From positions 3,532,501-3,596,500 of the forward strand of contig NZ_CP063832.1 of NCBI RefSeq assembly GCF_023277925.1: DNA of 64,000 bases. The letters run 5' to 3'. Source of the DNA: Pseudomonas entomophila. GTDB taxonomy: Bacteria; Pseudomonadota; Gammaproteobacteria; Pseudomonadales; Pseudomonadaceae. Shown in pieces: positions 58,046-64,000 of this stretch. The translations under genes were made by a program, and so were the position numbers. Under the pieces are notes generated by a model. That model was given only the letters and a program-made list of their open reading frames with translations, had not been told where the DNA came from and ran no database searches. The stretch's first letter is position 1; each line of letters starts with the position of its first letter.

Positions 58046-59413
58046 TTACTCGAACAACGCATCCAGCGCCTGTTCAAGGCGGGTCACGGCGATCACCTGC
58101 AGACCCGCCGGTGCTTCCTTCGGGGCGTTGCCCTTGGGCACGATGGCGCGCTTGAAGCCATGCTTGGCCGCTTCCTTCAAGCGCTCCTGGCCACTAGGGA
58201 CCGGGCGCACCTCGCCCGACAGGCCGATCTCGCCGAACACCAGCAGGCCGTGGGCCAGCGGTCGGTTGCGCAGGCTGGACATCACCGCCGCCAGCAGCGC
58301 CAGGTCTGAAGCGGTCTCCAGCACCTTGACCCCGCCGACCACGTTGAGGAACACATCCTGATCGTGGGTGGGGATACCGCCATGCCGGTGCAGCACCGCC
58401 AGCAGCATGGCCAGGCGGTTCTGGTCCAGGCCCAGAGTTACCCGGCGCGGGTTGGCCAGGTGGCTGTCGTCGACCAATGCCTGCACCTCCACCAGCATTG
58501 GCCGGGTCCCCTCCCAGGTGGCCATGACCACGCTGCCTGGCACTTCTTCCTGGGTGCGGTTGAGGAAGATCGCCGAAGGGTTGGAGACCTCTTTCAGGCC
58601 GCGGTCGGTCATGCCGAACACGCCCAGCTCGTTGACCGCGCCAAAGCGGTTCTTCACCGCCCGCAGCAGGCGCAGGCGGCCATCGGACTCGCCCTCGAAA
58701 TACAGCACGGTGTCGACCATGTGTTCCAGCACCCGTGGGCCGGCGAGCGAACCTTCCTTGGTGACATGGCCGACCAGGAAGATCGCCGTGCCGCTCTGCT
58801 TGGCGTAGCGCACCAGCAGCGCCGTGCTCTCGCGCACCTGGGCCACGCCGCCGGGGGCCGACTGCAACTGCTCGGTGAAGATGGTCTGGATCGAGTCGAT
58901 CACCATCACCCGCGGCTTTTCCACGCGCGCGGTGGCGATGATGGTCTCGATGCAGGTCTCGGTCATCACCTTGAGCTGGTCCTGGGGCAAGCCCAGGCGC
59001 CGCGAACGCATGGCCACCTGCTGCTGCGACTCCTCGCCGGTGACGTACAGCGCAGGCATCTGCACGGCGATGTTGCACAAGGTCTGCAGGAGGATGGTCG
59101 ACTTGCCGATGCCAGGGTCGCCACCGATCAACACCACGGAGCCATCCACCAGGCCTCCACCGAGCACTCGATCCAATTCGGTGCTGCTGGTGGTGAAGCG
59201 CGGGATCTCCTCGACGCTCACCTCGGCCAGGGTCTTGATCTGTGCCTGCTGCCCGGTCCAGCCTGCACGGCCGCTCGGTGCGGCAGCGCCACCGCTTTCG
59301 ATCATGGTTTCGACCAGGGTGTTCCAGGCACCGCAGTCGCCGCACTGGCCGGCCCACTTGGGGAACGTCGCGCCGCACTCGGTGCAGCCATACAAGCGCT
59401 TGGCCTTGGCCAT
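58046..59413 (-). CDS. radA: DNA repair protein RadA
   Basis: RecA-like ATPase that helps process recombination intermediates. The 455-residue protein has a C4 zinc finger (CTECGATFPKWAGQCGDC, residues about 9-26), Walker A GGDPGIGKST, the KNRFG motif (VKNRFGAVNELGVF) and a C-terminal Lon-protease-like domain (GGVKVLETASDLALLAAVMSSLRNRP). The ATG at 59413 starts the canonical MAKAKRLYGC. The frame is open 33 codons further upstream without a start signal. It is divergent from mscL. Confidence 0.96.
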   Translation of the reverse strand: MAKAKRLYGCTECGATFPKWAGQCGDCGAWNTLVETMIESGGAAAPSGRAGWTGQQAQIKTLAEVSVEEIPRFTTSSTELDRVLGGGLVDGSVVLIGGDPGIGKSTILLQTLCNIAVQMPALYVTGEESQQQVAMRSRRLGLPQDQLKVMTETCIETIIATARVEKPRVMVIDSIQTIFTEQLQSAPGGVAQVRESTALLVRYAKQSGTAIFLVGHVTKEGSLAGPRVLEHMVDTVLYFEGESDGRLRLLRAVKNRFGAVNELGVFGMTDRGLKEVSNPSAIFLNRTQEEVPGSVVMATWEGTRPMLVEVQALVDDSHLANPRRVTLGLDQNRLAMLLAVLHRHGGIPTHDQDVFLNVVGGVKVLETASDLALLAAVMSSLRNRPLAHGLLVFGEIGLSGEVRPVPSGQERLKEAAKHGFKRAIVPKGNAPKEAPAGLQVIAVTRLEQALDALFE

Positions 59414-59591
59414 GGGCGGGGTCTCCTGGAAAAAACCGCCATGATAGCCGAACACGGACGTGTCCCGGAGGCCTCGAAGGGCGACAAAACTATTCGCTCT
59501 AAGCACAGTCATTAGCTGCGAACGTCACGCATGAAGCGTTTTAGTGGCTTACACTGCGTTTACCTCTCCATTCGTAACAAAGGAATACAGC

Positions 59592-60005
59592 ATGGGCATG
59601 CTCAGTGAATTCAAGGCCTTCGCGGTCAAGGGAAATGTCGTCGACATGGCGGTGGGTATCATCATCGGCGCGGCGTTCGGCAAGATCGTCTCGTCCTTCG
59701 TCGGCGACGTGATCATGCCCCCCATTGGCCTGCTGATCGGCGGTGTGGACTTCAGCGACCTGGCCATTACGCTCAAGGCCGCCGAAGGCGATGTGCCGGC
59801 CGTGGTGTTGGCTTATGGCAAGTTCATCCAGACCATCCTCGACTTCATCATCGTCGCCTTCGCCATTTTCATGGGGGTCAAGGTGATCAACCGCCTCAAG
59901 CGCGAAGAAGCCGTGGCACCGACCGCACCGCCGGTACCAAGCGCCGAAGAGACCCTGCTGACCGAGATTCGCGACCTGCTCAAGACGCAGAACCGCCAGC
60001 CCTGA
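59592..60005 (+). CDS. mscL: Large-conductance mechanosensitive channel
   Basis: Inner-membrane emergency valve that opens on osmotic downshock. The 137-residue protein has the N-terminal amphipathic helix ([46 protein letters not shown]), a periplasmic loop with the usual VDFSDL segment, the second membrane helix ([25 protein letters not shown]) and the cytoplasmic bundle ([17 protein letters not shown]). AAAGGAA lies eight bases before the ATG. A family A REP pair follows. Confidence 0.97.
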   Translation: MGMLSEFKAFAVKGNVVDMAVGIIIGAAFGKIVSSFVGDVIMPPIGLLIGGVDFSDLAITLKAAEGDVPAVVLAYGKFIQTILDFIIVAFAIFMGVKVINRLKREEAVAPTAPPVPSAEETLLTEIRDLLKTQNRQP

Positions 60006-60019
60006 CCTACGACGCACCC

Positions 60020-60107
60020 TGTAGGAGCCAGCCTTGCTGGCGAACGAACGCGCGACGGTTTCAATGACATGCCATGGCCGGTTCGCCAGCAAAGCTGGCT
60101 CCTACAG
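60020..60107. repeat. REP-type inverted pair (family A)
   Basis: GTAGGAGCCAGCCTTGCTGGCGAA and inverse TTCGCCAGCAAAGCTGGCTCCTAC flank a 40-base spacer between the convergent mscL and ferredoxin reductase genes. Confidence 0.9.
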
Positions 60108-60121
60108 AGAAACACCGCGCA

Positions 60122-60898
60122 TCACCAGTAATTCTCCACCGCCACCTGGCCAGGACGCTTGCTCAGGCTCAGTTGCAGGTCGCGGGCCTTCAGCACCTTG
60201 CGCGTCTCATCGATCATGTCCGGGTTGCCGCAGAGCATGATTCGCGAGTGTTCCGGTGACAACGCCAGCCCCGCAGCTTTCTCCAGCTCGCCATTCTCGA
60301 TCAGTGTGGTGATACGTGCATTCAATGCACCCGGGTGCTGCTCGCGGGTCACCACCGGAATGAACTGCAACTTGCCGGCGAACTCGGCCAGATGGTCACG
60401 TTGCTCCAGGCCGGCGATCTCCTCCCGATAAGCCAGTTCCTTGACCTCGCGCACCGAGTACACCAGTTTGATGTTGTCGAAACGTTCCCAGGCCTCGAAG
60501 TCCTGGAGAATCGACATGAAGGGCGCAATGCCAGTCCCCGTGGCCAACAACCACAGGTCACGGCCACCGACAAACCGATCCAGGGTCAGGTAGCCAAACG
60601 CCTGGCGGTCGATCAGCAATGTGTCGCCCTCGCCCAGTCGGCTGAGTTCGCTGGTGAACTCGCCGCCTGGAACCACGATGGAAAAGAAATCGAGGAATTC
60701 GTCGTGAGGGGCACTGACCATGGAGTAGGCACGCCAGACCACGCTGCCGTCAGACTTGGTCACCCCCAGGCGAGCGAACTGCCCGGCGCGAAAGCGAAAC
60801 CCGGCGTCGCGGCTGACCCGCAGGCTGAACAGGTTGGGGGTCAAGGGCTGGACGTCGAGCAGGGTCTGGCGGGTGAACTTGTCGGCACTGGCGGACAT
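60122..60898 (-). CDS. fpr: Ferredoxin/flavodoxin-NADP+ reductase
   Basis: A 258-residue FAD-dependent reductase moving electrons between NADPH and ferredoxin or flavodoxin. The FAD motif is RAYSMVS (residues about 50-56), the NADP motif ATGTGIAPFMSIL, then VYSVREVKELAYREE and the C-terminal aromatic end AVENYW. The start at 60898 gives the normal N-terminus MSASADKFTRQTL. In-frame Met at 60910 is an alternative. Pseudomonads have two types (FprA, FprB). This one, beside mscL and ppoR, is in the position I recall for FprB in P. putida. It is divergent from ppoR. Confidence 0.9.
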   Translation of the reverse strand: MSASADKFTRQTLLDVQPLTPNLFSLRVSRDAGFRFRAGQFARLGVTKSDGSVVWRAYSMVSAPHDEFLDFFSIVVPGGEFTSELSRLGEGDTLLIDRQAFGYLTLDRFVGGRDLWLLATGTGIAPFMSILQDFEAWERFDNIKLVYSVREVKELAYREEIAGLEQRDHLAEFAGKLQFIPVVTREQHPGALNARITTLIENGELEKAAGLALSPEHSRIMLCGNPDMIDETRKVLKARDLQLSLSKRPGQVAVENYW

Positions 60899-60962
60899 GA
60901 CGGGCTCCATCGATCGGGTACGCCCAGTGTCGCGCAATGCGGCCAGGATAAACACCGGTGGT

Positions 60963-60989
60963 TTGTAGGGTATCGTCAATGGCCTACAA
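60963..60989. promoter_or_regulatory. Inverted repeat between fpr and ppoR
   Basis: TTGTAGG (60963-60969)-N13-CCTACAA (60983-60989), flanked by GTT/AAC. It does not resemble the lux box (ACCTGTC-type). It could be an operator for either divergent gene. Confidence 0.35.
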
Positions 60990-61112
60990 CAAACTACTTA
61001 AAAACCGACACAGCTATAGCAAAAAAACTGAGCACAGAACGAGGACATTTCCTACACTTCGATCCGTGCGGCGTAAATATTGGATCCATGGCATACCTAC
61101 GGAGCTTCACCG

Positions 61113-61817
61113 ATGCCTTACTGGAAGAGCGAAACCATGCAGTTATTGCTGGAGGAGCGTGACCCAAAGAAGCTGTTTGATCGGGCAGCGGACATGGTTC
61201 AAGCATTGGGCATGGATTACCTGGGCCTGACGCTGCATCTGCATATCGCTGCCCATAGCCCGCAGGTTGTGCTCTACAACAACTATCCACCCGAGTGGAA
61301 CACACGTTACCAGCAGGGTAATTTCTTCACCATAGACCCAATAGTGTCAAAGTGCCACAAAACGCTCAAGCCGTTGGTCTGGAACGACGACCTGTTCCGT
61401 GAAGTACCGCACATGCGTGAAGCGGCGACCCGCCATGGCATCACCCACGGCTGGACCCAGTCGGTATTCGACCAACGGCATAACCAAAGCCAGCTGAGCG
61501 TGTGCCGCGGCAATGGAGTGGTCGGCGTGGAAGAAGTCTATGAGAAGGGGTCGCTGGTGATGTGGCTGTGCAGCACATTGCACGCAACACTCAGCGAGTA
61601 CCACCTGGAGAAGTTCAGCCCGACACCTCATTTGAGCGAGCGTGAACTGGAAGTGCTGAAGTGGTCGGCAGCCGGCAAGACTGCGTCAGACGTGGCGACC
61701 ATCCTGTCACTGTCGACCAGCACGGTGAACTTCCATATTCGCAGCGTGATCGGCAAGACCAACGCCGCCAACAAGGCTGGAGCCATCGCCATCGCCGCCC
61801 TGCGTGGCCTGCTCTGA
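61113..61817 (+). CDS. ppoR: PpoR, LuxR-type quorum-sensing regulator without a cognate LuxI (solo)
   Basis: A 234-residue LuxR-family protein with an N-terminal acyl-homoserine-lactone-binding domain and a C-terminal helix-turn-helix. The ligand-pocket residues conserved in TraR are present: W, Y, D-P and W in PPEWNTRYQQGNFFTIDPIVSKCHKTLKPLVW. The DNA-binding domain is LSERELEVLKWSAAGKTASDVATILSLSTSTVNFHIRSVIGK. No luxI-type synthase lies in the window, matching PpoR of P. putida. The start at 61113 follows ACGGAG. A TTG-started extension upstream is unlikely. It probably binds exogenous AHLs, with rlmG downstream. Confidence 0.9.
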   Translation: MPYWKSETMQLLLEERDPKKLFDRAADMVQALGMDYLGLTLHLHIAAHSPQVVLYNNYPPEWNTRYQQGNFFTIDPIVSKCHKTLKPLVWNDDLFREVPHMREAATRHGITHGWTQSVFDQRHNQSQLSVCRGNGVVGVEEVYEKGSLVMWLCSTLHATLSEYHLEKFSPTPHLSERELEVLKWSAAGKTASDVATILSLSTSTVNFHIRSVIGKTNAANKAGAIAIAALRGLL

Positions 61818-61913
61818 CAGCCCATCCCCCTTCGGTATGCAAAGCCCTGTAGAATCGCCTACCGCAAGCCTGCCGCACAGCGCGCCAGGCAGATTCGCAG
61901 CTGAGCCCATGTC

Positions 61914-63038
61914 ATGCCCCTGTTCAACAGCCCCTTCGCCGACCTCGACCTGATCCGCCAGCCGGAGCAGGCCAACGACCCGCTGCTGGCTTTCGATGCC
62001 GCCGACCAGTATCTGCTGGAACACCTGGCGACCCAACTGCCGGTCGCCAACGGCAAGGTACTGGTGCTCAATGACAGCTTCGGCGCCCTGGCGGCCAGCC
62101 TGGCTGGCCAGTTGGAGGTGATCAGCAGCGGTGACTCGCACCTGGCGCGCATGGCGCTGGAGAAGAACCTGGCACGTAACGGCAAGGGCTTTGACAGCGT
62201 GCCGTTCGTTCCTGCCAACGAAGCCTGGCAAGGCCCGTTCGACCGGGTGCTGGTGCGGGTGCCCAAAACCCTGGCACTGCTCGAAGAGCAACTGATCCGC
62301 CTGCAGGGCCAGTTGGCTCCAGGTGCCCAGGTGATCGCCGGCGCCATGATCAAGCACCTGCCCCGTGCTGCGGGCGACCTGATGGAGAAGTACATCGGGC
62401 CGGTCCAGGCTTCGCTGGCGCAGAAAAAGGCCCGCCTGCTCACCGCCACCGTCGCCGAGCGCCCATTGGCGCGCTCTCCCTACCCTAGCCGCTACCGCCT
62501 GGACAGCCCCGCCCTGGAGCTGGTCAATCATGCCAACGTGTTCTGCCGCGAAGGGCTGGATATTGGCACCCGCGCCTTCCTGCCCCACCTGCCGCGCAAC
62601 CTGGGCCAGGCACGGGTCGCGGACCTGGGCTGCGGCAACGGCGTGCTGGCCATCGCCAATGCCCTGGCCAACCCCGATGCCCACTACACATTGGTGGACG
62701 AGTCGTACATGGCAGTGCAGTCGGCCCGTGACAACTGGCAGGCGGCGCTGGGCGAACGTACAGCCGAGTTTTACGCAGCCGATGGCTTGGCCGGGCAAGA
62801 AAAGCAGTCGCTGGATGTGGTGCTGTGCAACCCGCCATTCCACCAGCAGCAGGTGGTCGGCGACTTCCTCGCCTGGCGGATGTTCCAGCAAGCCCGTGAG
62901 GCGCTGGTGGTAGGGGGGGCGTTGTATATCGTCGGCAACCGGCACCTGGGCTATCACAGCAAGCTGGCGCGGTTGTTCCGTGGCGTCGAGCAGGTGGCGG
63001 CAACACCGAAGTTCGTGGTGTTGAAAGCCCGGAAATGA
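61914..63038 (+). CDS. rlmG: 23S rRNA (guanine-1835-N2)-methyltransferase
   Basis: S-adenosylmethionine-dependent methyltransferase acting on 23S rRNA. The 374-residue protein has the RsmC/RlmG duplicated layout: a degenerate N-terminal domain (VLVLNDSFGALAASLAG ... ISSGDSHLARMALEKNLARNG) and an active C-terminal domain with the SAM motif VADLGCGNGVLAIANAL (about residues 237-253) and the catalytic VVLCNPPFHQQ. The RlmG/RsmC choice rests on N-terminal sequence and locus and is fairly safe. A GGGCCGC/GCGGCCC hairpin (63042-63058) follows at once. Confidence 0.92.
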   Translation: MPLFNSPFADLDLIRQPEQANDPLLAFDAADQYLLEHLATQLPVANGKVLVLNDSFGALAASLAGQLEVISSGDSHLARMALEKNLARNGKGFDSVPFVPANEAWQGPFDRVLVRVPKTLALLEEQLIRLQGQLAPGAQVIAGAMIKHLPRAAGDLMEKYIGPVQASLAQKKARLLTATVAERPLARSPYPSRYRLDSPALELVNHANVFCREGLDIGTRAFLPHLPRNLGQARVADLGCGNGVLAIANALANPDAHYTLVDESYMAVQSARDNWQAALGERTAEFYAADGLAGQEKQSLDVVLCNPPFHQQQVVGDFLAWRMFQQAREALVVGGALYIVGNRHLGYHSKLARLFRGVEQVAATPKFVVLKARK

Positions 63039-63041
63039 AAA

Positions 63042-63058
63042 GGGCCGCTGTGCGGCCC
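63042..63058 (+). terminator. Hairpin after rlmG
   Basis: GGGCCGC-TGT-GCGGCCC starts three bases past the rlmG stop. No T-run follows, so it may protect rather than terminate the transcript. Confidence 0.55.
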
Positions 63059-63142
63059 ATCGCGGGTAAACCCGCTCCTACAGGAACTGCGCCGAACCAG
63101 AGTCTTCGCGCAATCCTGTAGGAGACAGCCTTGCTGGCGAAC
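63058..63142. repeat. REP-type elements between rlmG and the cio operon
   Basis: ATCGCGGGTAAACCCGCTCCTACAGG and, about 30 bases on, the opposite-facing CCTGTAGGAGACAGCCTTGCTGGCGAA. One half belongs to each repeat type, making a mixed pair. Confidence 0.8.
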
Positions 63143-63187
63143 AGCGACAACGCCGGCGCCAAACACTGCGATGTCGTAATCCGCGGA

Positions 63188-63328
63188 TCAGTGGGTACTC
63201 AACCCCGCCGCGCTCATGAACATGCGCATGCCATAAGCCACCACCCCCAGCGCCGCGACACTCAGCGCCCAGATCAGCACTAGCCAGCCCAGGCGTTGCC
63301 ACAGCGGCTTCTTCTCTTCGATGTTCAT
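63188..63328 (-). CDS. DUF2474-family micro-protein of the cyanide-insensitive oxidase operon
   Basis: A 46-residue protein (MNIEEKKPLWQRLGWLVLIWALSVAALGVVAYGMRMFMSAAGLSTH) with one membrane segment at about residues 13-37. It begins 12 bases after the cioB stop, with a ribosome site TAGGAG that overlaps that stop. The DUF2474 family is found in this spot and probably parallels CydX/CbdX, the single-helix subunit that stabilises bd-type oxidases. That role is an inference. Confidence 0.85.
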   Translation of the reverse strand: MNIEEKKPLWQRLGWLVLIWALSVAALGVVAYGMRMFMSAAGLSTH

Positions 63329-63340
63329 CACGGCGCGCTC

Positions 63341-64000
63341 CTAGTGATAGCCATCTTCATGGGTCACCTTGCCGCGGAACACGTAGTAGCTCCAGTAGGT
63401 GTAACCCAGGATGAACGGCAAGATGAACAGCGTGCCCACCAGCATGAAGCCCTGGCTCTGCGGCGGCGCCGCGGCGTCCCAGATGCTGATCGACGGGGGG
63501 ATGATGTTCGGCCACAGGCTGATGCCCAACCCGCTGTAGCCCAGGAAGATCAGCACCAGGGTCAACAGGAACGGCGTGTAGTGCGCGTTACGCGCCACCG
63601 CCCGCAGCAAGCCGTAGAAGGTCACCAGCACCAGGATCGGCACCGGCATGAACCAGACCAGGTTGGGCATGCTGAACCAGCGCTCGGCGATCTGTGGGTA
63701 GGCGATCGGCGTCCACAGGCTGACGATGCCGATCACCGCCAGTAGCACCAGCGCCAGGGGCCGGGCGATGTCATGCATCTTCTGCTGCAGCGGTCCCTCG
63801 GTCTTCATGATCAGCCAGGTGCAACCCAGCAGGGTATAGGCCACGATCAGGCCCAGGCCGCAGAACAGCGTGAACGGAGTCAGCCAGTCCAGGGTGCCGC
63901 CGGCGAACTTGCGGTCGACCACCTTGAAGCCTTCGATGAAGGCGCCCAGGGCCACGCCCTGGAAGAAGGTCGCCACCAGCGAACCCCAGATGAACGCCTT
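63341..64000 (-). CDS. cioB: CioB, subunit II of the cyanide-insensitive (bd-type) quinol oxidase (partial, N-terminus off the right edge)
   Basis: Membrane subunit of the bd-type terminal oxidase CioAB. The visible 219 codons run open to the window edge and read KAFIWGSLVATFFQGVALGAFIEGF at the start. The GTG at 63976 that could be taken for a start is an internal valine. About six membrane segments are visible (for example LFCGLGLIVAYTLLGCTWLIM; FILGYTYWSYYVFRGKV near the end), typical of the CydB/CioB C-terminal two thirds. The full family length is about 335 residues, so roughly 115 are missing. The DUF2474 micro-protein follows in the same operon. Confidence 0.93.
   Translation of the reverse strand, partial: KAFIWGSLVATFFQGVALGAFIEGFKVVDRKFAGGTLDWLTPFTLFCGLGLIVAYTLLGCTWLIMKTEGPLQQKMHDIARPLALVLLAVIGIVSLWTPIAYPQIAERWFSMPNLVWFMPVPILVLVTFYGLLRAVARNAHYTPFLLTLVLIFLGYSGLGISLWPNIIPPSISIWDAAAPPQSQGFMLVGTLFILPFILGYTYWSYYVFRGKVTHEDGYH

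Overview
The window is a 64 kb, GC-rich, gene-dense piece of a Pseudomonas chromosome, most likely from the P. putida group. The assignment rests on gene order that I recognise from that group (ilvIHC-pssA-msrPQ; cbrXAB-crcZ-pcnB-folK-panBC-pgi-acs; radA-mscL-fpr-ppoR-rlmG-cio), on PrrF- and CrcZ-type small RNAs, and on many intergenic REP-type inverted repeats with the core GTAGGAGC. No tRNA, rRNA, insertion sequence, phage gene or CRISPR array was seen.

Layout. 1-9.8 kb, all on the minus strand: methionine sulfoxide reductase system MsrPQ (msrQ cut by the window edge), phosphatidylserine synthase, the branched-chain amino acid operon ilvIHC, a YqcC-family protein, and the TPR lipoprotein LpoP beside its client PBP1b (mrcB). 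9.9-12.5 kb: a two-domain kinase-like protein, a pentapeptide-repeat protein and a TfoX C-terminal-domain protein. 12.4-16.7 kb is an iron/haem block: a Fur-controlled PrrF sRNA, a haem ABC importer with a ChaN-like lipoprotein, and a small Rieske protein sharing a Fur box with the importer. 16.7-20.2 kb: sfsA, an aminotransferase, dksA and gluQ. 20.4-31.4 kb: the carbon-catabolite control locus cbrX-cbrA-cbrB-crcZ, then pcnB, folK, panBC and pgi. 31.5-39.8 kb: an acetyl-CoA synthetase, an MpaB/DUF2236 protein, a large AsmA-like DUF748 protein, a divergent VOC/ABM pair and an SGNH hydrolase.

39.7-58.0 kb is the accessory part and the most interesting. A five-gene minus-strand operon (double-LbH acyltransferase, GT-B glycosyltransferase, 723-aa alpha/alpha-toroid protein with five 47-residue prenyltransferase-type repeats, rmlB, rmlA) is followed by a TetR regulator, a flavin reductase with a UbiC-like chorismate lyase, an ArsR regulator, a MexI-type RND pump in one operon with an acyl-CoA-dehydrogenase-fold flavin monooxygenase, a 4-OT tautomerase and a luciferase-like monooxygenase. 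By eye, a GTAC-N10-GTAC operator lies at the promoters of these units. The acyltransferase and monooxygenase promoters have the same three-GTAC layout (spacings 14 and 19), and the flavin-reductase and luciferase-like promoters both carry a TACAAT -10 box inside the operator. My inference is that this is one coordinately regulated, undescribed pathway making and exporting a glycosylated, probably 4-hydroxybenzoate-derived or other aromatic/isoprenoid metabolite. The chemistry is unproven.

58.0-64 kb returns to conserved core genes: radA, mscL, a ferredoxin-NADP reductase, the LuxR solo ppoR, rlmG, a DUF2474 micro-protein and cioB (cut by the right edge).
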